From Crotophaga sulcirostris (Eukaryota; Chordata; Aves; Cuculiformes; Crotophagidae), in the NCBI GenBank assembly GCA_013397455.1, contig VYZB01000530.1, positions 146,856-210,855 on the forward strand: DNA of 64,000 nucleotides, written 5' to 3'. The notes under the pieces are model-generated. The model was not told the origin of the DNA, ran no database searches, and saw only the letters and a list, made by a program, of their open reading frames with translations. The translations under genes and the position numbers were made by a program. Shown piece after piece: positions 50,809 through 63,775 of the stretch; the stretch's first letter is position 1, and each line of letters begins with the position of its first letter.

Positions 50809-52064
50809 CGAGAGACTTAAGGGAATTGGCTGATGTGGTTGCCAAGCCACTCTTCATAATATTTCAAAAGTTGTGTCAGTCCAGGGAAGTCCCTTGTGAC
50901 TGGGAGAAGCAATGTATATAATCTATGTGAATATCTGTAAAGCCTTTGACACAGTCCCCCACAACATCCTTTACTCTAAATTGGAAGGATATGGGTGGAC
51001 CATTCGGTGGATAAGGAATTGGTTGGGTGGTCACACTCACAGAGTAGTGGTCAATGGCTTGATGTCTACATGGAGATCCATGACAAGTAGTGTCTCTCAG
51101 GAGTCCGTACAGGGACCAGTGCTGTTTAATATTTTCATTGATGATATAGACAGGGATCGAGTGCACCCTCAGAGAGTTTGCAGATGACATCAAGCTGAGT
51201 AGTGCAGTTGTCACACCAGAAGGACAGAATGTCATCCAGAGGGACCTGGACAAGGTGGAGAAGTGAACCTGTGTGAACCTCATGAGGTTCAGCAAGGCCA
51301 AATGCAAGGTCCTACATCTGGGTTGGGACAATCCACAATTTCAACACAGGATGGGGGACAACGTGATCAAGAACAGCCCTGCGGAGAAGGACTTGGGGGT
51401 GCTGATGGATGAGAAGCTCGACATGAGCCAGCAATGTGCACTTGCAGCACACAAGGCCAACTGTGTCTTGGGTTGAATCAAAAGAAGTGTGGCCAGCAGG
51501 GTGAGGGAGATGATTCTTCTCCTCTACTCCACTTTCGTGACACCTCACCTGCATTGTGTCCAGTTCTGGAATCCCCAACATAAGAAGGGTGTGGAACTGT
51601 TGGAATGGGTGCAGAAAAGGGCTACAAAGATGATTTGAGGGCTGGAGCACCTCTGCTATGAGGACAGGCTGAGAGTGTTGTGGTTGTTCAGCCTGAAGAA
51701 GAGAAAGTCCCAGGGAGAATTTATAGCGACCTTCCAGTACCTGAAGGGGGCCTACAAGAAAGCTGGGGAGGAGCATTTCACAAGGGCAAGTAGTGATAGG
51801 ACAAGGGGGGATGGCTTTAAATTGAAAGGGGGAAGATTTAGATTAGACATTAGGAAGAAATTCTCCAAGATGAGGGTGGTGAGACACTGGCACAAGTTGC
51901 CCACAGAAGCTCTGGATGCCCCCTCCCCGGAAGTGTTTAAGCTCAGGTTGGATGGGGTTTTGTGCAGCCTGGTTTGGTGGGAGGTGTCCCTGCCCAGGGC
52001 AGGGAGGTTGGAACTAGATGATGTTTAAGGTTCCTTCCAACCCAAACCAGTCTATGATTCTATG
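50809..52064 (+). mobile_element. Younger CR1 LINE nested in the older CR1
   Basis: A 1,256-bp 5'-truncated copy. It begins just before the RT with 'agagacttaagggaattggc' and keeps RT motifs '[19 protein letters not shown]', 'WIRNWLGG', '[13 protein letters not shown]' and the catalytic FADD (51177-51188). It runs through '[20 protein letters not shown]', 'LLYSTF', 'RATKMI', 'FSLKKRKSQGEFIATFQYL', '[10 protein letters not shown]' and 'RVVRHWHKLP' to the 3' end 'ctatgattctatg' at 52064. Host bases atc occur on both sides (50806-50808 and 52065-52067). The 3' ORF2 frame is still open for 117 codons (51675-52028), but upstream frames have stops and a shift near 51150. Confidence 0.9.
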
Positions 52065-52799
52065 ATCAGTTATCTGGATGAGGGGATCAAATGCACATGA
52101 CATCAAGTTGAGTGGGAGTGTTGATCTGCTTGAGGGTAGCAAGGTTATGCAGAGGGATCTGGACAGGCCAGGTTGATGGGCCTAGGCCAGCTGTATGGGG
52201 TTCAACAAGGCCAAGGACTGGGTCCTGCACTTTGGTCACAACAGCCTCGTGCAACATTACAGGCTTGGGGAAGAATGGATGGAAAGCTGCCTGGAGGAAA
52301 AGGATCTGCAGCTGGCTAAACATGAGCCACCAGTGTACTCGGGTGAACAAGAATGTCCAAGAATGGAGAGTGTGAAAACAAGGGCAACAATGCTGATGAC
52401 GAGCCTAGAGAACAAGTCCTATAAGGAGTGACTGAGGCAACTCAATTTGTTTGGTTTGGTGAAAAGGAGACTTAGAGGACAACTTATTGCTCTCCACAGC
52501 TACTTGAAAGGAGGTTGTAGTAAGGTGGGTGTTCTTCTCTTGTAACAAGTGACAGGACGAGAGGAAATGAACTCAGGTTGTGCCGGGGAGGTTTAGATAG
52601 GATAATTAGGAAAAAATTCTTAATTGCAAAGACTACCAAGCACTGGAACAAGCCACACAGGGAAATGACTGAGTCATCATCCCTGGAGATATTTACAAGA
52701 CTGTAGACATGGTTCAATGGTGGACTTGGCAGTGTTAAGTTTACTACTGGACTCAGTCTTAAAGATCTTTTCCAACCTAAGTGAGTCTATGATTCTATA

Positions 52800-55700
52800 G
52801 ATAAATTGATAGACAGACCAATGGACTGATGAAAGCACACTGATATTTCAGTGAAAGCTTTTTTAAAAGTGCATAATCATATCGATGACTGAAAGAACTG
52901 GTGTGACTTAAATGAAATACTTATCTAACCTTTTCTTCTGTCCCTGTGGAGACAGACATTGACTGAAATGTGCATAGCCACTTGTTCTGAAAGCACAGGA
53001 GAACCATCTGCTCCCAGCGACACACTGGCACAGACTGCTGTTTCTAACACTAACAGAGTAGGAAATTAATATGAAATCAAGTGTGTACTCCACATACATG
53101 AACACGTCTTCCTGTTGATGCCTCAGGGTCTGCTGTCACATTCTTTCAATCAGCTGCTCACCTGTAAAGTGCTGTGCAGAGAATCCCATCTTTTCCAGAC
53201 ACTAATATTTTTGAGGGACTCAACAACATCAGAATTGAGACCCAGGTTAGACACAATAAAATCACATGATTAAAAGAACTCATAACTTCAATCCATCAAT
53301 CCATAACCATGTAAGTAAAGATTATCCAGAAAAAAAACCCGGTCTGTTACATGGACAGAACTCATACTTACCCTGCTATGGTTATGTAATAAGTCTTCTC
53401 TTTACATGACATGCTAGAGATATTTTAGCTTTTTAACAGCATTGTGAAATGTCATTGTGGCATAGAAGCTGTAAAGTTATTCCACAGTGAAATGATTTAA
53501 TGATTCAATAGAATAGCAAAAAAAAAAAAAAGGCTAGTCACAATGCCTGGCAAACCTATGATCTCCAGAGGCTCTCCTTCAGCAGTTCTGTAGCACAGTA
53601 AACTATACAATAAATAAAGGTAATTATCCAAATAATGTTATAAAGCTAAGTCAAATATGGCCTTATGGAGAAGTCTCATGCAATTAAACAGAGGAAAAAC
53701 CCGTAGAATCATGTAGAAAGGAATTTTTTTACTCCATTTTGTAGAATATAATTCTTTATTAAAATCTCTACTACAGTGCAAGGATTGTACAGAAAAAATG
53801 ACAAATTTCTTTCAATAACGAAATGATTTAAAAAGCATGGGGTGTTTTTCTGTAGCTGGATTCTATGCTGTTGTCTAATCATTAAACATAAAACAGTATG
53901 TTTAAATGCCAGCTGATTCATTCAAACTAAAACCACAGAAAAGATGAAGTCATTCACAAAAGCTCACAGTTTAACTACAATTTCTGACTTCTATGAAAAT
54001 AACAAACCGCCCTACTTGACTACTATTTTATGATAAATAAGAGTAGTTGAGTCAAATTGTGTGCTTTCTCATGACGAGAACATGCTCTGTAAGGTCTCTA
54101 ACCCAGTTTTGTCCTTTGTATATTGCTTGACGGGGAAAACTAGATTGGAAAGAATTCCTTTGCTGGGGACACTCCTCATTGGTGTAATATGTTGGTGAAC
54201 ATTATGTTCTCCTTCCCCTTTCAGTTTTATATTGGAGGCAGGGGTGCAGGTGTGATGGAGAATGGACTTCCTTGATGTCTGCAATTGCTACTGTGCAGTT
54301 TCTCTGAAGACTCCAACTTAGTGCCCAAGCCAGAGGAATACACCCTGAAGGTAGTAAAGTTCCCTGGGCTCTAGGTGCTCACTTCTTTTTTGGTAAGGCC
54401 TATTCTTTAGTGAAATACTTCCAAGCAAAAAATTAAAATTAGTGAATATTCACCTGTAAATACTCTTGAATGTCTCTGTTGTCTTGCAGTTTTCCTCAAA
54501 TAATACACTTCGAGATTGAAATACCAATATTTTATCCTGACTTACTGTCCCTATTCTTAGAATGACTTTTAAGGATTTAATAAATTTCACTGCTACAACA
54601 GTTTCCATCACTTATTCTTAAAATCAATTTGGATTTAACTTGGTTTGGCATGATACTTTTTGTCCTTTTTTCCCTTTTTAAACTCAGCCATCAGTCTACC
54701 CCAGGATACATCATTTCCCTCTTGCCTTTATAGTTTTTTAGACCTTGGATCAAACTCAATGGAATAGACAAATTACTTGCAGGCATGATTCCCTTGGATG
54801 TAATGGAGTTACAAAAATTATGAGCTTGTCTTCATGAGAAATAATTGTGCACATCTGAGCACTGTTTTTCTAAGCACCTTCAATTTCAGTGTAGTTACAG
54901 AGCACTGCAACATCTCTAATGAGTGAAGCTTAAGACCTCAGATTTATGTGGCCAGAGACTGAAAGTGGATGCCAATAGCATTACCACTCCATGTCTGCCT
55001 CAAACCACTTCAACAACAGATTGCTGCCACTGTAGGATCGATGATTGGATGGTTCATGAAACAGCTCCTCATCACCCCACATTTCAGTCAGCCTGAAATG
55101 AACCAGCTCAAACCTTTTTACCATGCTATGACATATTGAATACTGTAAAGTTTCAGAAGCAGACTCCTAAAATCTTCAGATAACCTTTATATGGGAAGAA
55201 CTGACTCCATTAGAGAGGTAAGATGAATGACCGTTCAGTTTTAATCTACTGTCACATGTTTATACAAATTTTAAGGATTCACTGTGATTGTCCATACTCC
55301 TTCACAGTTTACTTTCCCGACAGATGCAACCTATGACAATTGTTAAGAAGCTGCATTCTGCGTGGCACAGGACACTACATTTGCGTAGGGATTTGGATAA
55401 TTGTATGCCATGTTTCCTATTATGGTTTAACTTTCTTGTTGTTTCTTTTTGTTTGGTTGGTTTGTTTTGGTTTGCTTTTTTAAATCAATTAAATAGAAAG
55501 AGGTGTTTGGTCCTAGAATGAAAATACTGAGTCACTTCAGGTGTTCAGTTTGTAATGGTGTAAGGGCGCATTGCTTTTGCTTAGCATCATTTAGAAGGTG
55601 AATGTCAAATGCTGAGATCCTTTGATAATCACAGTGATCAAGTCACTTGTCTTCAGTTACACAGTCTAGATTCTCATCTAAATGTTATCACATAACAATA

Positions 55701-56616
55701 ACTCCCTGTTCTTATTAAAGATAAACTAATGTTCCTGAAAAGTGACAGGTAAAGCCTTAAAAAGTGAACTCTTGTGTTTATACAGAAAACAGACAGCAGG
55801 AAAAACATGTTTTCCAGTTTGAGTTGACTTTATACTTGAAGAATGTGAGGTTAGTTTGGATTCCATGCCTACTTTGGTTTTGGCATCTTGTCCCTGCCAG
55901 TAGGGACATCAATTGTGATAACAGACTAAGTAATAATTATTGGGATTTTTGAGAGCTGTTAAACAGTTAGCATCTGTCAAAAGTTACGATGCTCTGGTAT
56001 CTTAGATACCAGAGCTATTTGACTGTACTTAGTATAGTATATCTCTCTGGGATTTTATGATGTGGTAACATTTGGCAGTTTGTGAGTTACTAATAGTGAC
56101 AACTGGACGTATGAAACCATCAGTTTATTTAGCATCAGCATACCTATTACACATTATTCCAGCAAAATGAAATGAAGACAACTGTGTGCTGGTAAAAAAT
56201 TTTTAAAAACAATTAAAAATGTGGAAGGTGACTTCCAAAAAAAAAAATAACTGGCACTAAAAAGTAAAGACAGGGTAATACTTTGTGAACTTTGAAAACT
56301 ATTGCCTTCAAGAATTTTTGAGAATATATGGCAGTCTTCATATTAGCATAATTGTATGAATATTTTTTGATTAATAGTTCACTTTCCAAGAAATTAAATT
56401 TTAGTCAGCCTGAAACTCATCAGAAAACGCAGTGAAATTCTGCAAATAATATTGTCTGAGAAAAAAAAAAGATTTGATTTTAGGCATAATCAAGTAGTCA
56501 GGATATTTTTATAAATATGAACTAGACTTACACTGGAATTTTACTACTGTTGATAAGATAGTCCTGTTGTGGTGGTTACAGCATGTATCCCAAGTACAGA
56601 AGAAATTCAGATTCAG
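52800..56616. other. Unassigned non-coding DNA
   Basis: No recognised gene or repeat family. Contains an A run (53519-53531) and the palindrome at 55991-56015. Confidence 0.55.
55991..56015. repeat. Perfect 25-bp palindrome
   Basis: Arms gctctggtatct (55991-56002) and agataccagagc (56004-56015) are exact reverse complements with a single T between them. It could extrude as a small cruciform or serve as a symmetric binding site. No family or function is known to me. Confidence 0.9.
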
Positions 56617-56860
56617 GAATAGGATAGAATAATTTCACTTGGTAGGGACCTATAACTTATCTAGTCCAACTGACCAGTTAAGCCTGAGAAAAAGCTAAAG
56701 TAGATTACTAATGGCATTGTCCAATTGCCTCCTAAATACTGAATACACTTGAATAATCCAGTTTTTCAACATAAAGGGTTATTTTCTCTACCATTACTGC
56801 TACATTATATAACCAGATTTAGTTTGACCAAATGAGAATTAGAATATTTTCTTTAAAGCA
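56617..56860 (-). mobile_element. Old CR1 LINE 3' end
   Basis: On + it begins 'aataggatagaataatttca', then 'cttggtagggacctataact', 'atctagtccaactgacca', 'aatggcattgtccaattgcc' and 'tcctaaatactga', the layout of an old CR1 3' end on the minus strand. Diverged, 5'-truncated and non-coding. The far end is soft. Confidence 0.7.
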
Positions 56861-59800
56861 GTACATCTTTGTTAGCAACGACCAAAAAAAGTCTGCTTGA
56901 GGATGCTCTATAGCCTAGTGGCTAACACTAACAGTGGGTTGAGAAAGTGCAAAAATTGTAGTGTTGTAAATTTTTGGTTTTAATAAAACAAATGGGTGAT
57001 TTTAATCTTACCTTCCATGGGAACATCTCAATTACATAGCTAGACATGATATAGCCTCAACATCCCTCTCCTTTCTAGTTTGGGTAGCTGCTTCTAATAC
57101 GCTCATGCCTTTCCCTGCCCTCGCTGCACTGAAAACATTGATTGCTTTTAAACACAAATCTGGTAGCCAGTGCCATCTTTCTACACTTACCTGTTGTTAT
57201 GTAGAGTTCTGTAGAGAACGCTTAACTCTTCCTTTCTTTTTTTGCCTTCTCCTGTTTTTCTAGTTCATTTATTTAAATTCTCTGGGACTTGTTTTATGTA
57301 GCACTTCCTTATGGATGTTCCTAATTGTGATAAAGAGTCTCAATTTTTGTGGAATGTCTTCTAATAGTTGTTTCAATTGTTAGCCTTTCATAAGATTGCC
57401 AAGTAAAGTCGTATCTGTCCTTATGCTAGGAAGGTTCTAATATGTGTTTCAGGACATAAAATGAACTTCTTACCCGATTGTATTCCAACAACACTGTCTC
57501 TCTCTTTACATACTGGCAGGCTTCAACAACTAGAGTTCTTATGGAGTCATAGAGAAAGCAAGGATTTAGTCTGAATATCTGAATTTGAAAGACCAGTAAT
57601 TTTGTCAGTCATCCTACTGCTGCATTTTAAAAAGTCCAGTGTATGTAATAATATTGCATTAATTTGCTCAGATCATCTGTCACATGTGACCTGAACCCAA
57701 GATCTAGCCTTAAGTTACCTTCAGGCCGTTGTACCCTGTAATAATTAATAATTCTTTTCTTTCAATTTCCAGCCTGAGTTTTTCCTCATTTTCTGATGAG
57801 TGCTAGCAGTTTAAATTCTGTAAAGAAATGCCATTTTTTTCAGAGTCCTAGGACTAGAGTAAAGCCTCCTGCTTCACCACGTGGCAGCACTGCTATGATT
57901 CCTGCAAAGCTTCAAAAAAAGTGAAGTGTCACGAGGCTTCCCTACTGCCACCAAAAGAGAGTGTGACAGGCACAGTATGGTGTGCTAAGAATTGAGTTCC
58001 AAGTGTAATCCTAAATTATTTATTGACTCTTGTAACAAATTATACCTTGACTATTGATGTTCCTCAATAGTAGTAGTCTCAGGCTTGATATCTCTACACA
58101 AAAGACAGGAGAGCAGAAAGATTATCTCAGGTTAATTTTGAATGCCCTTGTATTACAATTCTGATATTTCTCTGTGAGCATGGGAAGTGACCAGCTCAGT
58201 GAAAAACTCTAGTTTCACATGCCAGATGTGTCTTCAGATCAATTGTTTGTATTGTATTTTAGACTCTATCTCTACTTTTGTAGAATAAGCCCAGGAATAA
58301 CAGGCTGTCACAAGAGGCTTTCACACAGACATTTCTATTCTGCCTGCTTCTGCTTAATCCCCTCTGGCCAGTATCTTACAGTGTTCCTTAGGAGACTTCT
58401 TAATGCAAAAAATACAAGAGGGGTCATAGTAAAAGACTGATGCTGGTGAGAACCAGGAAGGTAACAATAAGTCACTAAGAATGGAACATCTCATCCAAGT
58501 TTCTTCTTTTTTGATAGAAGCAGGATTGTGTTGGATATGTATAAAACGGTGTTTACAAAATCAGAAGTAGGGTGAAACAGTGAATTGCATAGCTGAATAT
58601 ATGATCTTTCCTAGTATTTGCCATAAGCTCAAATTACTAAGAGCTGAAATGTGATGCAGGGTGTATATGATTCTTTTAGACCTACCTAGGATTGAGAAAT
58701 AAATGGAATAACATTAACTGTCTAATTGTTTTTATCAATTATCCTTATATTATTAAAGCATGTTGAGTAAGAGTATGCTCTCAAAATGCCGACAAAATAC
58801 AGCTACAAAAGAGACAAGGCAAAAGTAGACTTAAGTCATCTTTGTATTCTCCTATTTTTTTTTGTCTGCTGTAAAGGATAGGGTGTATTGTAGCACAACT
58901 AAAGCTTTCTGGTTTGCCTGAATCCTTTGTCATTCAGAATCCTAAATTAATCAGCAGTTTCCAGAACTTTCACAAGATTTTGTGTTGCTAATATCATCAC
59001 GCATAAAGTCTTCTAAAGAGTCTAAGAAAAACAGCCTTCTCTTTCCCCTTCATTTTCTCATGAGTGAATTCTCCCAGAGTCAAGACGGACTTTCTAGGGA
59101 TTCATTTCTACCAATCCAGGAATTAAACAGCAACTCATCTTGGCAGTTTACTTTCCTAATCACATGTGAAAATCATGTCAGTTCAGTATGAAAATCTATG
59201 AAAGTCTGATATGGGGATATAGTACATTTTATTTTCACGTAGTTAGTTTCCTGCTTTGGATTCCTTATATAAAATCCATTGAAGATTTGATCTCAGTGAA
59301 CAGTTCATTAAATTCACCCATTACGGAGTCACAATAAATTGAGATTATCTTGCAATATTGGATAGCTTTCTTAGGAAAATGACCTGAACTATTTTAGGCC
59401 AAGGTTGAAAGTATGAGGAAACTGGTGGATTGACTCATTAGGTATTCTAGTCTTCCATTTTGATGACCTCAAAAAAGCTCACCACATATACCTAAACACA
59501 GTCTGTGAAACAAAAAATACATGCTGCTTTACTGAACATTGTGATCCCCTTGGGCCAAGCAGGCCATATATATATCATGTTTCTACTGAAGCTCATTTTT
59601 TACAACAGTTATAAGCCATTCCAAGTCATTTTATTTTTTTATGAAAATACTGGTATGTTTCTATGTTCCCACAGCCAAAACTTGCACTAAAAATGGACAT
59701 TTGAAAGAAAAGGCACAGAAAGAAAAAGAAAAAGAAAAAGAAAAAGAAAAAGAAAAAGAAAAAGAAAAAGAAAAAGAAAAAGAAAAAGGAAAAGAGGAGT

Positions 59801-62800
59801 GCTTAAATATCCCAGTTACTTCTAAATAGGGATTTAAGTGGCATAATATCATGAATTCAAATGCCTACTGTTTCTATATGAGCTGTCTGAAATGAAGAGC
59901 CCTGTTTTGGAATCACAGGATTCATACACAATACACAAAATATTAGAGGTAACAGAACAGCCCCCGAGAGAAATCAGGCTTCTGGAAGGGGATCATCCAG
60001 TAGGCACATTCTGAGGACTGGATGGAGTCTTAACTGTTGTCCATCTTTACGGCTTACTTGTCTAATGGTTGCACCTCTTTCTGATCCCACTTTCAAAGGA
60101 ACACAGCTGAGCCTTTTCTCTGAAAGCTCAGACAGACCTACTCTTCTAAAACACAGCAGGCAGTGAGTGGCAGTGACAGCTTTGTAGAGCTTGTACATTA
60201 TACTGTACCAGTTGAAACATTACCCCAAAATAGGTGAGATCCAAGATCATTTCCCCCTTCTGTTTGAAAGAATTGAAACCAACACTCCCCAGCACGCAGG
60301 GCAGTGCCCTCCCCAGCAGGCTGCCCACTCCCCCAGCATGGTGAGGCAGCAGCTCTCTTCAGAGCTATTGAGCTCTGCAGACCGGAATGTGCAACTTGCC
60401 CAGTAAAAGAGGGAAAGTAAAAATAGTGACGATTTTGTTCACAGATTATAGAAGGCACTCAGGAAAAGGTAGTCCTGGATCCAGAGGCTGCTATTAGGGC
60501 TGCTTGTTTCACATTTTACCTAGTGATTGTTGCAAACATCTAACTTGAAGTTTTTGAGTCAGTATTACCTTGAGTGACAATTCCTCTGCAAGACGCTCAG
60601 GGAAGATAATATTGATTTTAATGAGAGTTATAAATGTCAACAAATAAATTATTAAATACTTACATGAGAAATGAAACAAATACCTTCATTGATTGTTTTT
60701 TCTGGAGGAGTCTGCACAACCTTACCTTGGCTCTGTGTGACTCTGTCCCTGGCAAGATGTACTACTGCCTCTATGATGATACTTTGAAAAGTTCATGGAA
60801 TTCTGATATTACAGAACTTGCTTTGAGAGGTAAGTATAGTATCCCAGTGATACTGTAGCACATAGCATAGGCAAAATAAAGGAAAAGTCAAGCATATATT
60901 CTTATGTTTCTTTTAAAAGGACATTTTTTCTTTTCCTTTCTATTCAAGAAATGCAGTAGCACTGCAGATCAGATACACACGCAGTGTAGGAAGAACAGAA
61001 ATCCCAAAGCACATTCCAATTATGAATACGTGATTTATATTTTATGGGCAAAAAGAGTTATTTCCCCAAGCACATTGTTTTCTTTTATCTGTGTGCTTCC
61101 TTTAATCCTGTCAATAACCCAGCATGCGGCTGCTTTCTGCTCATAGATTTTTGGGAAGATAATAGAAATAAGCATGCACGGTAGACAGAACTATTCATGA
61201 GTAACATAAAAATACCTGCTGTTCATCAAGATTTCTGCTTGCTAATTAACTGAAAAAATTGGCCATGATAATTTTTCTGTTTTTTAACTGAAATAGTGAA
61301 ATGTATTAGCATGAAAAATAAAAATAACTTCTTAGTTAAAGGTATAATGAAATACTAGATTTACATTTATGTTCTAAGGTGCACAAAACATTTACTTATT
61401 ATTCATTTTTTGAAGGAATACTTTATTATCCATATAATTTTAAGTATTAAATTTTTCAGCAAGTTGTAACATTAATCAGGATACTATCCAAATTAAAATC
61501 ATTTGAGGCAGAAAAAGTCATATCTAAACTTATATAGGTAATAAATGAGGAAGGAGCAGAACTGATTTGATATGCATCAATTCCATATATATTATATGGT
61601 AGTTTGTAAGTAATATTCCCTTCCTTCCTATGAAATGAAGAACCATGTTACAGGGTGAGCACCATAAGTTCCAAAGGAAGATGATAAGTTTGTTTCTTTA
61701 TCAGTAAGAAAAATCCTCATCTGTAATAGAAATCACTGTGAATATTTTTTCATTTTGTTGGTCAAAACAGAATAATATGCTAATGCCATTCCCCTACGTT
61801 CTTGTGGTATTTTGTGATAATTGCATCTCTCTCCTTGTGCGTTTAGATTCTTATCCCTGAAGAATACCAGAAGAGGGATCCCATCACAAATCAACAGGAG
61901 ATAACTCTTCTTAAATATATGTCTGGCTGCATTCCATCCATATAGCTTCTCAAATATCTGAAGTAATAAATACCAGCTTGAGGGATGCATACAGAGTTGT
62001 CTAATAATCCAGTTTTATAGCAGCTATATATACTGAAATCCCATTTCAGTGAGCGTGTGTACCTAGGGATTGCACAGATGGCCTCTTCAGGATTCAAATT
62101 CACCTCTTTCTTGCCCCTTTTTTTTTTAGCATTGTACACTAGAAAATCTGGAACATTTTGCTCATGGAAGGTTTTCCCATACAGATAAGAATGCTTCACA
62201 AAGTCACAATAACGTTTTATTCCTGGTTCCTGTCAAGTATTCTCCCACCACAGACAATGCAAAGCTATATAGTGAGTGATTCTGTGTTATTAAAATTTCT
62301 AAGAATCAGAGCAATAGGTTTCAGAGTAACATACTGACAGTGTCTCAAGAGTAAACACTCTGACATCTTATAACATGAAATCTACTATGCTTATTAAAAA
62401 GACATTATATGAATAGTAAGAAACTGGCCTGAGAAACCAGAAGTTCCTACCAACCCATGCTCCATCATATAAGAAACTTGTAATAGAAAAGTAACTTTTA
62501 TTATGATGAATACAAAGTAGGCAATCAGAAGCTCACCTTGAAATCAACAGTGTAGTGTAATTTCTTGTTCTTTGAAGACTTAACTACTAAAATTCTGTTT
62601 GCTTATGGTGATTATAAATGAGCTAGTACCAATAGGTGAAGTGGGCGTTTTTTCTCTTTATAGGATAGTAAATATGTCTATTTAATGTAATTTAATAAAA
62701 TTAAGTTGTGCCATGTGTGTCTTTTATTTTGAAAACCATAATAGACTTATAGGTATAGTGAAGTCTAGAGCAGAAACCAAAAGTGGATACTGGGTGCATT

Positions 62801-63349
62801 GGTTCTCTGCTATGTGGAGAAAAAGTAACTGCAAGATCATTACATTAAACAATGAAACTTGACAATTTTATGTGTTGCTGAAGTCCAAAGTTATGATTTA
62901 ATAGTGCAGAGTGGAATTGGTGGAACAAAATCCAAATTTGTTATTGAAGTTTGTTTAGAGAGAATGACCAGTCAGAGCAGAAAAGGAAAATAAATGAAAG
63001 AAGATGGTGTATGTGTGGGCATCTGTTCATCTATTCCTAAATGTGAAGATTCTTTTGGATCATTTAGGTTTGAAAAGCGCAGCAACAGACTTACTAAACT
63101 TAAAAAAAGGCTGCGTACTGTATGATTTGTTGGTATATAAATGTTAGATTGAATTGTTGCACCCTTTTACTTAGAAATATATTCTGATTTGTAATATATC
63201 AGTAACGTTTTTTGCATGAAATTGGTCATTTGACAGACAACTTTGATCCCAACTGGATTTCTGTGTATACGATATAGGGGATGAAACATACGTTTATGAG
63301 AAGTATTGGTCCAAAGTTGCCAACGATTAGAGTAGTCAGGCTGGTTTGC
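56861..63349. other. Unassigned non-coding DNA
   Basis: Mostly AT-rich, with no gene or repeat family recognised. A GC-richer patch at about 60270-60400 has three copies of ccccagca and a short inverted repeat (cagagct/agctctg). The hexamer array at 59717-59789 is listed separately. Confidence 0.55.
59717..59789. repeat. (GAAAAA)n hexamer array
   Basis: About 12 units of GAAAAA, very regular. Translated on + it gives a Lys-Glu alternation, and on - a Phe-Ser alternation. These make spurious frames on both strands (59641-59829 and 59661-59852). Confidence 0.96.
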
Positions 63350-63357
63350 CTAGATCG

Positions 63358-63563
63358 CAGGTGTCAAACGCACAGCCCACAGGCTGAAACCATCCCTCCA
63401 CCTTGTTTTATCCGTCCCAGCACCTTGTTTGTACGCAGTGGCATCACTGAGCTCCTTGTCCCTGCGCTCCTGCCAGCACTGGGCACGTATGCAGCGTGTG
63501 ACGTGCGTTACGCTGCAGGGGCAGGCTCCTGCGGCCCCTGGTGAAAATGAGTTTGAAATCCTG
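63358..63563. mobile_element. Non-autonomous hAT-like DNA transposon
   Basis: The left end caggtgtcaaacgca (63358 onward) and right end gagtttgaaatcctg (to 63563) are inverted relatives: CAGGTGTCAAAC against CAGGATTTCAAAC read from the other side. Near-identical 8-bp flanks, ctagatcg (63350-63357) and ctagatct (63565-63572), match at 7 of 8, the length hAT transposases duplicate. The right boundary is uncertain by one base. The inside is GC- and CpG-rich, unlike the surroundings, and has no transposase. The frame through it (63281-63544) crosses the element end and is not a gene. Confidence 0.65.
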
Positions 63564-63775
63564 GTCTAGATCTTTACTTCTACTCAAAATATTAAAAATA
63601 TAGCCTAATTTGAAAATCCTGTGTTATTTAAAACTGTTTATATCTGTTCTCTTCTTTTTTTGTTTATTATCCTATAAAATCAGTGGCTTTCCTTAGGAAC
63701 AATAAGTTTTTTACATTTTTTCAAAAAACTTTCAAAGATATAATTCAAATAATTACTTTTTTAACTGAACAATCA

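Larger units (their letters stand above)
49575..52799 (+). mobile_element. Old CR1 LINE split into three parts by two insertions
   Basis: Own sequence lies at 49575-49899, 50341-50808 and 52065-52799. Part 1 holds the region before the RT ('SWLTRKVPVDWRSANV' at about 49843-49890). Part 2 continues at once with 'cccacctacaaaaagggcc' and the RT: 'QHGFRKGRSCLTNLISFCD', 'VVYLDFSKAFDTVSHNILL', 'WVKNWLDDQAQRVLVNG', 'SGVPQVTVLGS' (the usual PQG is PQV). Part 3 resumes at 'cagttatctggatgagggga' and runs through ORF2 to the 3' end ('gatcttttccaaccta', 'ctatgattctatag'). Part 3 has an internal deletion near 52350. No part is coding-competent. About 1.5 kb of the element survives. Confidence 0.88.

Noticed and set aside
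51312..51776. 154-codon minus-strand frame
   Set aside because: Antisense to the ORF2 of the nested + strand CR1.
59641..59852. Lys-Glu repeat and Phe-Ser repeat frames on opposite strands
   Set aside because: Both are translations of the (GAAAAA)n array.
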